Shown here piece after piece: positions 10,381-19,415 of a DNA stretch of 64,000 bases (within the stretch, counting starts at the first letter, position 1; each line of letters begins with the position of its first letter). The translations under genes were made by a program, and so were the position numbers. A model generated the notes under the pieces. It was not told where the DNA came from. It was given only the letters and a program-made list of their open reading frames with translations, and ran no database searches. This DNA comes from Vogesella fluminis (GTDB lineage Bacteria; Pseudomonadota; Gammaproteobacteria; Burkholderiales; Chromobacteriaceae), in NCBI RefSeq assembly GCF_014652335.1, contig NZ_BMYP01000006.1, positions 32,641 through 96,640 on the forward strand, in the 5' to 3' direction.

Positions 10381-11754
10381 CTACAGCCTGATCCGGTGCA
10401 CGGTGGCCTTGTCCGCCAGCGCGGCGTCGTGGGTGACCAGCAGCAAGGCGCAGCCGATGCGTGCCAGTTCGTCCAGCAGGCAGTGCACGGTGTCGCGCTG
10501 GGTGACCGGATCCAGCCGCGAGGTGGGCTCGTCGGCAAATAGCAGCGCCGGGCGCAGCAGCAGGGTGCGGATCAGCGCCAGCCGTTGCAGCTCGCCGCCG
10601 GACACCTGCGAGGGCAGGCGTTGCAGCAGTGCCGGGCCGAGCTTCAGCCGGTGTAGCAGCGCCTCCAGGGCGGACCAAGGTTGGCCGCAACGCTTCAGCA
10701 CGTCGTGCAGCGCGGTATGCAGCGGGACGTGTGGGGCGAAGGCCTGCACCGGGTCCTGATACAGCCTCTGCCAGGCGGTGCGCGACAGGCCGTCGCGGTA
10801 GCGCACGCTGCCGTGATCCGGCGCGGTCAGTCCCAGCAGCATATTGCCCAGCGTGCTCTTGCCGGCGCCGCTGGCTGCCAGCAGCGCCACGCGCTCGCCG
10901 GCGGCGAGGTCGATGTCCACGTCGCGGAACAGCTGCTGACTGCCGTAGGCCTTGGCCAGGCCACGGCCCTGCAGCAGCCAGTCGCCGGCGGCCGGATGGG
11001 CGATGGCTGGCCAGGCTTGCGGCTCGGCGGCCAACAGTGCCAGCGTATACGGATGATGCGGCTGGCTCAGGATGCGGCTGGCGGGGCCGTGCTCCACCAC
11101 CTCGCCGCCCTGCATCACCAGCACCTGGCCGCCCAGCGCCCGTGCCAGCGCGATGTCGTGGGTGATGGTGAGCAGGCACTGACCGCTGTCCAGATGCTGT
11201 TGCAGCAAGCGGCGCAGCGTGTCGCAGGCGGCGCTGTCCAGCCCCTTGCTGGGCTCGTCGGCCAGCAGCAGGCGGGCGCCGCCTAGGGTGGCGGCGGCAA
11301 AGGCCACGCGCTGTGCCATGCCGCCGGATAGCTGGTGCGGGTAGTGGTGCTCCGCGGCCTGCAGCCCCAGGCGGTCCAGGCGCCGGCGGGCGGCGTCGCG
11401 GGCGAGGTGGCCGTCGCCGCGCCAGCCTTCGGCGACCTGCGGCAGCACGCGCATGGTCGGGTCCAGCGCGGTGACCGGCTCCTGCGGCAGGATGGCCAGC
11501 AGCTCGCCCCACAGGTGGCGGCGGTTGGCCGCATCGTGCAGCGGGTAGCGGCGGCCGTCGGTGCGCAGCTCGCCCTCGGCGCGCAGGCCGGCGGGCAGGG
11601 TGCCTATGATGGCGTGCGCCAGCAGCGATTTGCCGGAGCCGCTTTCGCCCAGCACGGTCAGCGCCTCGCCGGGGTGCAGGTCGAGGTCCAGCGGATTGAG
11701 CAGGCAGCGTTGCTGCTGGTACACGGCCAGGCCGTGCAGGTGGATCGTGCTCAT
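10381..11754 (-). CDS. Fused double ATP-binding protein of a NikA/Opp-type ABC importer
   Basis: Two ABC ATPase domains in one chain of 457 residues, equivalent to DppD+DppF or NikD+NikE fused. Domain 1 has Walker A GESGSGKS near residue 38, signature LSGGMAQR and LLLADEPSKGLD. Domain 2 has AASGAGKST, signature VSGGELQRLALIRTLL and LLFADEPTSRLD. Both H-loops (ITHD, VTHD) are present, so both sites could be active. The start ATG overlaps the stop of the upstream permease as ATGA. It is the last gene of a four-gene operon read leftward. The substrate is uncertain: peptide, nickel or another metal chelate (see the operator at 15073-15104). Confidence 0.9.
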   Translation of the reverse strand: MSTIHLHGLAVYQQQRCLLNPLDLDLHPGEALTVLGESGSGKSLLAHAIIGTLPAGLRAEGELRTDGRRYPLHDAANRRHLWGELLAILPQEPVTALDPTMRVLPQVAEGWRGDGHLARDAARRRLDRLGLQAAEHHYPHQLSGGMAQRVAFAAATLGGARLLLADEPSKGLDSAACDTLRRLLQQHLDSGQCLLTITHDIALARALGGQVLVMQGGEVVEHGPASRILSQPHHPYTLALLAAEPQAWPAIAHPAAGDWLLQGRGLAKAYGSQQLFRDVDIDLAAGERVALLAASGAGKSTLGNMLLGLTAPDHGSVRYRDGLSRTAWQRLYQDPVQAFAPHVPLHTALHDVLKRCGQPWSALEALLHRLKLGPALLQRLPSQVSGGELQRLALIRTLLLRPALLFADEPTSRLDPVTQRDTVHCLLDELARIGCALLLVTHDAALADKATVHRIRL

Positions 11755-12548
11755 GAGTTTACCTCCAGCGGGCGCAGCAGCACCAGTGCGGCCAAGGTCA
11801 GGGCCAGCACGGCGACCGGCGCCAGCAGCAGTTGCGGCGCCTCGCTGTAGTGCGGCAGCGCCTCGGTCATCATCAGGCCCAGCTCGGGCGTGGGCGGCTG
11901 GATGCCGACGCCGACAAAGCCCAGCGTCGACAGCGCCAGGATGGCGGTGGCGAGGCCGAAGCTCATCATGGTCAGCAGCATGGGCGCCAGCTCCGGCCAC
12001 AGGTGGCGGCGCACGATATGGGCCGGACCAAAGCCCAGCAGGCGCGAGGCCTCCACGTGCGGGCTGGCCAGCAGCAGCCGGCTGCGCGCCCGCGTCATGC
12101 GGAAGTATTCCACCCACTGCGCCAGGGCCAGGCCGATATACAGGGTGAGGAAACCGCCCTGTGCCATGGCCGAGAAAATCAGCACGATCAAGAGGCCGGG
12201 CAGTGCCAGCACGCCGTCGGCGAGGCCGCGCAGCACGGTATCGGTCCAGCCGCCGCGCCACGCCGACAGCACGCCCAGCAGGCAGCCCAGCAGCGCGGCG
12301 CTGAGCACGCACAGGCCGGCCAGCCACAGCGACAGGCGGGCGGCGCTGGCCAGGCGGGCGATCACGCTGCGGCCCAGCTGGTCGCGGCCCAGCGGCTCGG
12401 CCAGGCTGGGGGTTTCCAGGAAGCGCATCAGCTGCTGGCCGGCGTAGTCCGGCCACAGCAGCGGGCCGGCCAGCGCAAACAGCAGCACGGCGGCCAGCAA
12501 TAGATAACCCAGCCGTTGCGGCCAGGCGCGGGAAGTCAATGGTGTCAT
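11751..12548 (-). CDS. NikC/DppC-type ABC permease
   Basis: Inner-membrane permease of 265 residues, slightly short for the DppC/NikC family. It starts MTPLTSRAWPQRLGYLLLAAVLLFALAGPLLWPD; a binding-protein-dependent permease domain follows with several TM helices and the EAA-type loop ASRLLGFGPAHIVRRHLWPE that contacts the ATPase. The N-terminal LGRDQLGRSVIARL motif is typical of this subfamily (GTDELGRD in DppC). It directly abuts the upstream permease and overlaps the ATPase gene by four bases. Confidence 0.9.
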   Translation of the reverse strand: MTPLTSRAWPQRLGYLLLAAVLLFALAGPLLWPDYAGQQLMRFLETPSLAEPLGRDQLGRSVIARLASAARLSLWLAGLCVLSAALLGCLLGVLSAWRGGWTDTVLRGLADGVLALPGLLIVLIFSAMAQGGFLTLYIGLALAQWVEYFRMTRARSRLLLASPHVEASRLLGFGPAHIVRRHLWPELAPMLLTMMSFGLATAILALSTLGFVGVGIQPPTPELGLMMTEALPHYSEAPQLLLAPVAVLALTLAALVLLRPLEVNS

Positions 12549-13511
12549 TCAGGACTCCGCCGGGCCACGCGGATCGATGGCCAGGCATAACAGGTCGGTT
12601 GCGGTATTCATCAGCACGAACAGCCAGGCCAGCAGCAGGGTGCAGCCCTGGATCATCGGCACGTCGCGCCAGAAGATGGCGTGCACCAGCGCGTGACCGA
12701 CGCCGGGCCAGGCGAACAGGCTTTCCACCACCACCACGCCTTCGATCAGCAGGATCAGCTGCACCCCGGCGTAGGCCACCACGGTGACGCCGATATTGCG
12801 CAGGCCGTGGCGCAGGAAGACCCGCCACGGCGCCAGCCCCTTGCTGCGGGCAAAGCGGTAGTAGTCGGCCTGCACCACCGCCAGCACGCTGTCGCGCACG
12901 ATGCGGGCGGTGAGGCCGGACAGGCCCAGCCCCAGCGTCAGCGCCGGCAGCAGCAGGTTGCCACCCTCGCCGTGGCCGGCGGCCGGTGCCCAGCCCAGCT
13001 GTACCGACAGCCCCAGCATCAGCATCAGGCCCAGCAGGAAGGGCGGCAGCGCGCGCAGCAGCACGCTGTAGCCCAGGGTCAGCCGGTCGGCCCAGCCGCC
13101 GGGAGCGAGGCCGCTGGCCAGGCCCAGCGGCAGGCCCACGCCCAGCGCCAGCGCCACGCTGGCGGCGGCCAGCTGGACGGTGGCGCCCAGGTGGTGGGCG
13201 ATTTCGGCCAGCACCGCACCGCCGGTGACCAGCGACTGCCCCAGCTGCAGCTGCGCCAGCTGGCCCAGCCAGCCGGCAAACTGCTGCCACGACGGGCGCG
13301 CCAGTCCCAGCTCCTGCCGTACCGCGTCGGCGGCGGCGGCATCGACGTAGTCATAGCCGTAGCGGCCGGCAGCGATGCGGAAGGCCATGTCGCCCGGCAA
13401 TTGCTGCACCAGCAGGAAGCAGAGCGCGGCGACCAGCAGCGAGACGATGGCGGCCTGCAGCAAACGTTGGCCGCAGATGCGCGCCAGCGCGCGTTGACGT
13501 GCGCTGTCCAT
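12549..13511 (-). CDS. NikB/DppB-type ABC permease
   Basis: Inner-membrane permease of 320 residues, normal for DppB/NikB. It begins with a TM helix (LLQAAIVSLLVAALCFLLVQ) followed by LPGDMAFRIAAGRYGYDY, the position of the family's periplasmic PGDP-type motif. The EAA-like loop RSKGLAPWRVFLRHGLRN is present. It pairs with the NikC/DppC-type permease to form the channel. It sits directly after the binding-protein gene with no gap and directly before its partner, so the operon is tightly coupled. A DUS-like copy is in frame near the N-terminus (ARICGQRL). Confidence 0.9.
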   Translation of the reverse strand: MDSARQRALARICGQRLLQAAIVSLLVAALCFLLVQQLPGDMAFRIAAGRYGYDYVDAAAADAVRQELGLARPSWQQFAGWLGQLAQLQLGQSLVTGGAVLAEIAHHLGATVQLAAASVALALGVGLPLGLASGLAPGGWADRLTLGYSVLLRALPPFLLGLMLMLGLSVQLGWAPAAGHGEGGNLLLPALTLGLGLSGLTARIVRDSVLAVVQADYYRFARSKGLAPWRVFLRHGLRNIGVTVVAYAGVQLILLIEGVVVVESLFAWPGVGHALVHAIFWRDVPMIQGCTLLLAWLFVLMNTATDLLCLAIDPRGPAES

Positions 13512-15035
13512 TTAGCGCCCCCAGCTCATGCTGCTCAGGCGGTAGCTGCGCTCCTGCGGGTCCAGGCTGACACCGCGCAGCGCCTTGCTCACCGCCGCGC
13601 TCTGGCGATACCAGGCCACCGGCAGCACCGGCAACTGCTGCTGCAGGACGGCGGCCACCTTCAGCCGCGCCGCCGCGGCCTGTGGCGCGCTCAGCCCGCC
13701 CCGGCCCAGTGCGGCCAACTGCTGCGACAGCGCGGCGTTCTGCCACTTCATCACCCCCCAGTCGGCGCCGTCGTCGGTGAAATCGCCCAGCAGCGTCACC
13801 AGCGGGTCCGGCACCAGCGCGTAGTTGCGCGCGTACAGCGCCAGCTCCAGCGTGCCGTCCTTGTGTGCAGCCGGGATGTCGCTGGAGTTGCCGACCTTCA
13901 CCTGCACCGCGATGCCGGCCTGGCGCAGCTGGTCTTGCAGCGCGGTGGCCAGCAGCGGCAGCTCCGGGCGGTCGGGGTAGGTGCGCAGCGTCAGCGCCAG
14001 ACGCTCGCCGTTGCGCACCAGCTGGCCGTCGGCGCCGGGTTTCCAGCCCAGCGCGGCAAAGCTGCGGCGGGCCTGCTCGGGCTGGTAGGCCAGCGCCGGC
14101 AGCGTGGCCTGGTGCCAGGCCTGCATGGTCGGCGGGAACAGCTGGCTGGCCGCCATCTCCGGATCGCGCAGCAGCGCGGTGGCGATGGCCTGGCGGTTGA
14201 TGCTCTGGCTGATGGCCAGACGCATGGCCGGGCTGTTCAGCCATTTGTGGCCGGCGTTGAACTTGATCTGGATCGCGCGCGGCAGCGTGGCGGACACGAT
14301 GCTCACGCGCGGGCTGCTTTTCAGGCGCGCAATGCTGACCGGGTCCAGGCCGAAGGCGATGTCGGCCTGGCCGCTTTCGGCCATCAGGCTGCGGCTTTCG
14401 GCGCGGCCGATGGCCTGGTAGCTGGCATCCGTGATGGCCGGTTTCCTGCCCTGCCAGCCGGCAAAGGCCTGCACCGTCACCCGCTGCGGCAGCTGCAGCC
14501 GGGTAACGCGGTAGGGGCCGCTGCCGATGATGCCCGTCACGCTGCCGTCGGCGGCGTAGGACGCGGGCGCCAGCACCTGGGTATGGCTGTGGGCGAATAC
14601 CGCCGGCAGCGGCGCGAACGGCTTGCCCAGCACCACCACCACGTCCTTGCCGTCGGCGAGGATGGCGCTGATGGGTGCGTTCTCCAGCATGCCGGGCTTC
14701 TTGCGCGCGCGTTCCAGCGCCACCACCACGTTGGCCGCGGTTACCGCGCTGCCGTCGTGGAAGCGCGCGCCGTCGCGCAGCGTGAAGCGCCAGCTCAGCT
14801 GGTCGCTGCTGGCTTGCCAGCGGCTGGCCAGACCAGGCTTGAGCGTGCCCAGGTTATCGGCATCGACCAGGGTTTCGGCAATCTGCAGGCGGCTGAACAG
14901 GATGCCGCTGCTGGAGGACGGGTCGAGGCTGTGGATTTCCCACGGCCCGATCAGGTTCAGCGGTTTGGCCTGGGCAGACAGGCCGATGGCCAGCAGCAGG
15001 CTGCCGGTAAGCAGAGGGGATCGCAGAGGGTGCAT
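13512..15035 (-). CDS. NikA/OppA-type periplasmic binding protein
   Basis: Solute-binding protein of SBP family 5, 507 residues, normal length. It has a signal peptide (SPLLTGSLLLAIGLSAQA, cleavage before KPLNL). Family marks visible include LKPGLASRWQASSDQLSWRF, the LRDGARFHDGSAVTAANVV segment and the SGPYRV strand. These binders take up peptides, nickel, or metallophore complexes. The promoter shows a Zur-like operator and the neighbours are iron-type importers, so a metal or metal-chelate substrate is more likely than peptides; that is inference. A weak Shine-Dalgarno precedes the start. Confidence 0.88.
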   Translation of the reverse strand: MHPLRSPLLTGSLLLAIGLSAQAKPLNLIGPWEIHSLDPSSSSGILFSRLQIAETLVDADNLGTLKPGLASRWQASSDQLSWRFTLRDGARFHDGSAVTAANVVVALERARKKPGMLENAPISAILADGKDVVVVLGKPFAPLPAVFAHSHTQVLAPASYAADGSVTGIIGSGPYRVTRLQLPQRVTVQAFAGWQGRKPAITDASYQAIGRAESRSLMAESGQADIAFGLDPVSIARLKSSPRVSIVSATLPRAIQIKFNAGHKWLNSPAMRLAISQSINRQAIATALLRDPEMAASQLFPPTMQAWHQATLPALAYQPEQARRSFAALGWKPGADGQLVRNGERLALTLRTYPDRPELPLLATALQDQLRQAGIAVQVKVGNSSDIPAAHKDGTLELALYARNYALVPDPLVTLLGDFTDDGADWGVMKWQNAALSQQLAALGRGGLSAPQAAAARLKVAAVLQQQLPVLPVAWYRQSAAVSKALRGVSLDPQERSYRLSSMSWGR

Positions 15036-15072
15036 GGCTGATTTCTGGTCTTATCGAGAATTGTTTGTGATG

Positions 15073-15104
15073 GCAATGATATACAGTAACATTTTATTTG
15101 GCAA
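15073..15104 (-). promoter_or_regulatory. Sigma-70 promoter overlapped by a Zur-like operator
   Basis: On the minus strand, TTGCCA (15104-15099) and TATCAT (15081-15076) are separated by exactly 17 bases, a near-consensus promoter. Overlapping it, the 23-bp stretch at 15095-15073 (core AAATGTTACTGTATATCATT) matches the gammaproteobacterial Zur consensus at about 17 positions and is an imperfect palindrome. It lies about 40-60 bases upstream of the binding-protein gene and would repress the operon when zinc is sufficient. The promoter call is firm by sequence; identity of the repressor is inference. Confidence 0.6.
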
Positions 15105-15210
15105 GAGTGGTTTGACGCACTGCAACAGGGACGCAAAGTCGCAGCAAAGACAGCCGCCCGGCGCACAAGCTGTGGCCGGGCAGGGCATCAAACGGGGGGT
15201 GGTGGCGATA

Positions 15211-15972
15211 TCAGCCGGTGTGCGGGCATAGCACGCTGTGTCCGGTGGCGGTGTGTGCCTGATGGATGGTCACACCGAACACCGGTGCCAGCGTGGCGGG
15301 GGTGAGGATGTCGACGGTATTGCCGGTGGCCACCAGCCGGCCCTGTCGCAGCAACAGTACGCAGTCGGCATAGGCCAGCGCGGCATTGAGGTCGTGCAGC
15401 ACCACCACGCTGGTAAGGCCGCGTTCGCGGGTCTGTTCGCGCACGGTGCACATCACCTGCACCTGATGTTGCAGGTCCAGTGCGCTGATCGGCTCGTCCA
15501 GCAGCAGCAGGCTGGGTTCGCGCAGCAGTACCTGCGCCAGGAACACCATCTGGCGCTGGCCGCCGCTCAGTTCGCACAGGCGACGCCCGGCCAGTGCTGC
15601 CAGGCCCAGTGTGGCCAACTGCTGCCGCACCGCCTCGCGTTGTTCGGTGCTGACGCGCCAGCCCAGCGTGCCCAGACGGCCCAGCAGCACCGCGTCTTCC
15701 ACCGTCAGCCGGCTGCGCGTGCTGCAGTCCTGCGGCAGGTAGCCGCAGGACGGGTGCAGCTGGCCGCCGTGTTGCAGGTTTCGCGGCCGGCCCTGCCACT
15801 GCAGTTGGCCGCGCGCCGGCAGCAGGCCGGCCAGGGTTTTCAGCAGTGTGGTCTTGCCGCTGCCGTTGGGGCCGAGCAGGGCGGTGACTTCGCCCGGACG
15901 GGCCTCGAAGGAGATGTCTTGCAGCACCGTCTGACGGCCCAGACTGACATGCAGGTGTTGAGCGTGCAGCAT
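15211..15972 (-). CDS. FecE/FhuC-type ABC ATPase (iron-chelate importer 1)
   Basis: ATPase of 253 residues, the usual size for FecE/FhuC/BtuD. Walker A GPNGSGKTT is near residue 34, signature LSGGQRQMVFLAQVLL and Walker B LLLLDEPISALDLQHQ with the H-loop VVLHDLNAALAYAD are all intact. The LDLQHQ after the Walker B and the HDLN are typical of the iron-siderophore/heme/B12 class. The start overlaps the stop of the permease (TAATG). The ATPase of the second importer at 21983-22762 is clearly related (LSGGQRQMVLFAQVLLRDP), pointing to duplication of the module. Confidence 0.92.
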   Translation of the reverse strand: MLHAQHLHVSLGRQTVLQDISFEARPGEVTALLGPNGSGKTTLLKTLAGLLPARGQLQWQGRPRNLQHGGQLHPSCGYLPQDCSTRSRLTVEDAVLLGRLGTLGWRVSTEQREAVRQQLATLGLAALAGRRLCELSGGQRQMVFLAQVLLREPSLLLLDEPISALDLQHQVQVMCTVREQTRERGLTSVVVLHDLNAALAYADCVLLLRQGRLVATGNTVDILTPATLAPVFGVTIHQAHTATGHSVLCPHTG

Positions 15973-17015
15973 TACCAGGCTCCCGGTTTGCTGCGCATCA
16001 CCAGCAGCAGGAAGAAAGGCACTCCGACGGTGGCGGTAACGATGCCGATGGGGATCAGCTCACCCGGCGACAGCCACTTGCCCAGCAGCGACGATAACGA
16101 CAGCAGCAGCGCGCCGCACAGCGCGGCACCGGGCAGCAGCAGGCGCTGGTCTTCGCCCAGCAGGAAGCGCGCGATGTGCGGGGCGATCAGCCCGACAAAA
16201 CCGATGGTACCGACAAAGGCTACTGCCGCACCGGTAAGCAGTGACACGATGGCCAGCGCGCGCCAGCGCAGTACCGGCACGTTGACGCCCAGGCTCAGCG
16301 CGCGCTCGTCGGACAGGCCCAGCGCGGTAAAGCGCCAGGCATCGCGCAGCAGCAGCGGCAGGCACAGCGCCAGTACTGCCGCCACCAGTGCCAGCTTGGG
16401 CCAGCTGGCCTTGTACAGGCTGCCGAACAGCCAGAACACGATGGCCTGCAGCGCCTCGGGCGAGGCCAGGTACTGCAGCAGCGACAGCAGCGCCTGGAAC
16501 AGGAACAGCAGCGCGATACCGCCCAGCACATAGCTGTCGGCCTGGCCGCCCTTGGCGTAGCCGATGCCCAGCACTGCGCTGCAGGCAATGCCGGCAAACA
16601 GGAAGGCCGCCAGCGGCACCGCCACTGTTTCCGGCAGCGGCAAGGTGCTGCCCAGCACGATCACCAGCGCAGCGCCGAAGCCGGCGCCGGCCGACACCCC
16701 CAGCGTGTAGCTGCTGGCCAGCGGGTTGTGCAGCACGGTCTGCATCACCAGGCCGGACAGGCCCAGCGCGGCGCCGACCAGCAGCGCCATCAGCGCCACC
16801 GGCAACCGGATGTCCCACACGATGACGGCAGTGCCGCGCTCGACCGTGCTGCCTGTCAGCGCCGCAACCACCTCGCGCAGCGGCAGCATGGACGGGCCGC
16901 TGGCCACGTCCAGCAGCAGCGACAGCAACAGCAGGCCGGTCATCAGCAGCAGGCCGGTCACCGCCGGGGCCAGGCGGCGCCCGGCGGCGGGCAGGGCGAG
17001 GCTCAGGGTACTCAT
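15972..17015 (-). CDS. FecCD-type ABC permease (iron-chelate importer 1)
   Basis: Permease of 347 residues, typical of the FecCD/BtuC family with about ten TM helices. Family signatures visible: LPVALMALLVGAALGLSGLV near the N-terminal third, NPLASSYTLGVSAGAGFGAA, the ATPase-contact region with ALSLGVNVPVLRW, and FVGTIGFVGLIAPHIARFLL near the C-terminus. It works as a homodimer with the 15211-15972 ATPase. It overlaps the binding-protein gene by four bases (ATGA). The substrate could be a ferric siderophore, heme or cobalamin; context favours iron. Confidence 0.92.
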   Translation of the reverse strand: MSTLSLALPAAGRRLAPAVTGLLLMTGLLLLSLLLDVASGPSMLPLREVVAALTGSTVERGTAVIVWDIRLPVALMALLVGAALGLSGLVMQTVLHNPLASSYTLGVSAGAGFGAALVIVLGSTLPLPETVAVPLAAFLFAGIACSAVLGIGYAKGGQADSYVLGGIALLFLFQALLSLLQYLASPEALQAIVFWLFGSLYKASWPKLALVAAVLALCLPLLLRDAWRFTALGLSDERALSLGVNVPVLRWRALAIVSLLTGAAVAFVGTIGFVGLIAPHIARFLLGEDQRLLLPGAALCGALLLSLSSLLGKWLSPGELIPIGIVTATVGVPFFLLLVMRSKPGAW

Positions 17016-18121
17016 GGTTTCAGCGTCACCATCCAGCTACCGCTGTACTTCACCGGCAGGTAGCGTTCGTGGAACTGGCGCAGTTCGGCCACCGGGTTGA
17101 CGTCGGCAAACTGCGCCGGGTACAGCTGCTTGGCGATGAACTGCATGGCGGTGTAGTCGGTGAGGGTACGGGCCAGGCCGTGGTCCAGCGTGTACACATG
17201 CTGTTGCTGCACGGCTTTCAGCGTGTCCCAGCCGGCGCGCCTGGTGTACGGCAGCAGCGTGGCGCGGGCGGTGGCGTCGTCCGAGGCGTAGCCCAGCTTT
17301 ACCGCCTTGGGGCGGTTCTGCCACGAGGAGCCGGCGATGATGACATGCTCCGGCTTGGCCGCCAGCACGGCTTCCGGGTTCAGCGGGCCCCAGTTGGCGG
17401 TGATGCGGCCGTTGGCGAGGTTGTCGGCACCCAGGTTGTCCAGCATCTGGCCCCACATGGTGTCGCGGTAGGTATTGCCGATGGCGTCGGCACCGTCACG
17501 GCCCAGCTCCACGTAGACCCTGGGTTTGACGCTGGCCTTGGCGCGGGCGATGCGGGCCATCACGTCCTGGTATTTCTGCTGGTACAGGCGGGCCAGCTCT
17601 TCGGCGCGCTGGTCGGCGCCCATCACCTTGCCCAGCACGCGAGTGCTGGCCAGATGGCGTTCCAGCGTCTGCGCGTTGTAATCCACCACCACCACCGGGA
17701 TGCCGGCGGCGCTCAATTGCTGCGCAGCCGGGCCCAGTGTCTTGTAGCCCCATTCCGGCAGGATCAGCACGTCGGGCTTCAGCGCGATCACTTTTTCGGC
17801 GCTGAAGCTGTTGTCGTCGGTAAAGCCCACATCCGGCATGTTCTTCAACTGCGGAATCGCTTCCGCATAGCGCGTCCAGTTGCCGGTGCGCCAGCCGGCC
17901 CAGCCGGTCTTGCTGATGCCCACCACGTTCTGCCACGCCTTGGCGCCGGCGATGGCGGTGAACTCCTCGAAATGGAAGCCCAGCACCACGCGCTTGGCCG
18001 GGGCGTCGACGGTGACTTCGCGGCCGGTGACATCGGTGAACATGACCGGTTTGGCCAGCAGGGTGGTGGCAGGCAGCAGGCACAGGGTGGCCAGCAGGAT
18101 GCGGGGGATGGGGCTAAGCAT
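17012..18121 (-). CDS. Periplasmic iron-chelate binding protein (importer 1)
   Basis: BtuF/FecB-like cluster A-II binding protein of 369 residues with a signal peptide (LLATLCLLPATTLLAKPVMF). The opening TDVTGREVTVDAPAKRVVLG is the diagnostic N-terminal strand of iron-chelate binders. The central part aligns by eye with the proteins at 18295-19415 and 19765-20865 (VVVDYNAQTLERHLASTRVL, RRAGWDTL). It is the first gene of a leftward operon with the permease and ATPase. SD CGGAG precedes the ATG, and a DUS-like copy lies in the upstream region at 18164-18173. Confidence 0.9.
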   Translation of the reverse strand: MLSPIPRILLATLCLLPATTLLAKPVMFTDVTGREVTVDAPAKRVVLGFHFEEFTAIAGAKAWQNVVGISKTGWAGWRTGNWTRYAEAIPQLKNMPDVGFTDDNSFSAEKVIALKPDVLILPEWGYKTLGPAAQQLSAAGIPVVVVDYNAQTLERHLASTRVLGKVMGADQRAEELARLYQQKYQDVMARIARAKASVKPRVYVELGRDGADAIGNTYRDTMWGQMLDNLGADNLANGRITANWGPLNPEAVLAAKPEHVIIAGSSWQNRPKAVKLGYASDDATARATLLPYTRRAGWDTLKAVQQQHVYTLDHGLARTLTDYTAMQFIAKQLYPAQFADVNPVAELRQFHERYLPVKYSGSWMVTLKP

Positions 18122-18294
18122 GGGGTGCTCCGGATGGCGGCAAAGCGCGCATTATCGGCAAAGGTTGGCCGCAATGCCTGCGACATGGTGTCGCACCCAC
18201 CGGCGGTGCAGCTTTTTGTACGGCATGCCTGTCGTGTGCGTGCTCTGAGAATGCCGGCCATACCGGCCCGGCATTGAAGTCTGCAGATATCCGC

Positions 18295-19415
18295 TCAGGG
18301 CTTGTCGCTGCCGTTGATGCCCAGCATGAAGGTGCCCTGCGGGCGGATCGGCAGGTAGCGCTGGTAGAAGCCCAGGTAGGTGGCCGTCGGGTCCAGGTCC
18401 TTGAACAGGTCGGGGTAGAGCGTCTTGGCCAGGTACTGCAGCAGCGCCGCATCCATGATGCTGCGGGTGGCACCGTGGTACACGGCATGGACGCGGCCGT
18501 TTTTCACGGCCGGCAGTCCGGCCCAGCCCGCGCGCTGGGTGAAGCCTTTCAGGCGCTGCTGCACGTTGCCGGCCGGGATGGCCTGGCCGATCTGCATCGC
18601 GGTCGGGCTGCTCACGTTCTCATAACCGGCAATCAGGATCACCTCCGGCTTGCTGGCCATCAGCTGCTCGGGGTGGATGGCGCCCCACGACTCCACGAAC
18701 GGCGCCGCGACATTGTTGCCGCCGGCCAGCTGCACCATGGCGCCCCACATGTTCTTGCCGTAGGTGTAGCTGTACTCCGCCGGGCCCTTGTCGCCCAGCT
18801 CGATGTACACGCGCGGTTGCGGCCGTTTGGCTTTGGCAACGCGCTGGGTGATGGTGTCCACCACCTGGCGGTAGTCGGCGGCGATGCGCTGCGCCCGCGC
18901 CGTCTCGCCGGTGACCTCGCCCAGCACGCGGGTGCTGGCCAGGTGCCGCTCCAGCGTCTGCGCGTTGTAGTCGATCACCACCACGGGGATGCCGGCGCTT
19001 TCCAGTCGCGCGAGGTCCGCCCCCAGTGCCTTGTACTGCCAGTCCGCCAGAATCGCCACGTCGGGCTTGGTGGCGAGGGCTTTTTCCACCGAGAAGGTCT
19101 GGTCCTGCACATTGCCTACATCGGGTACGCGTGCCAGTTGCGGCTTGCTGGCCACGTACATGGCCAGCAAGCCGGGCGTGATTTCACGAACCAGCCGCGG
19201 GACATGCCGGCTACGCGGTCGAATGATTTGTCGCCGCCGACCGCAAAGAAATCCTCAATGTAAAAGCCAAGCAGGATGCGCTTGGCGGGGGCGTCAATCT
19301 TTACTTTGCGACCGAGTACGTCTTCGACCACCACGGGTTTGGCCATGGCCAGGGTTGCGGTGGTGCACAAGGCGAGTGCCATCGACGTACGGCTTAGCGT
19401 CTTTAACCAGGACAT
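18295..19415 (-). pseudogene. Frameshifted periplasmic iron-chelate binding protein
   Basis: Two frames together make one binding protein. 19415 to about 19190 encodes a signal peptide and the N-terminus (VVVEDVLGRKVKIDAPAKRI...DRVAGMSRGWF). The frame ending at 18295 supplies the rest (ASKPQLARVPDVGNVQDQTF to the C-terminus). The join by homology with the protein at 19765-20865 lies near 19187-19190 and needs a net shift of one base, consistent with a 1-bp deletion. Downstream sequence is otherwise uncorrupted, so the lesion is recent or is a sequencing error. No slippery heptamer was recognised. It is monocistronic and divergent from importer 2. Confidence 0.8.

Noticed and set aside
15110-15175. 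A cyclic-di-GMP riboswitch (GGGACGCAAAG-like string)
   Set aside because: Only a short fragment resembles the GEMM motif; the rest of the aptamer and pairing are absent, and the orientation does not fit either neighbouring gene.
18295-19415. Programmed ribosomal frameshifting in the split binding protein
   Set aside because: No slippery heptamer plus stimulatory structure was recognised at the join; a point indel is simpler.
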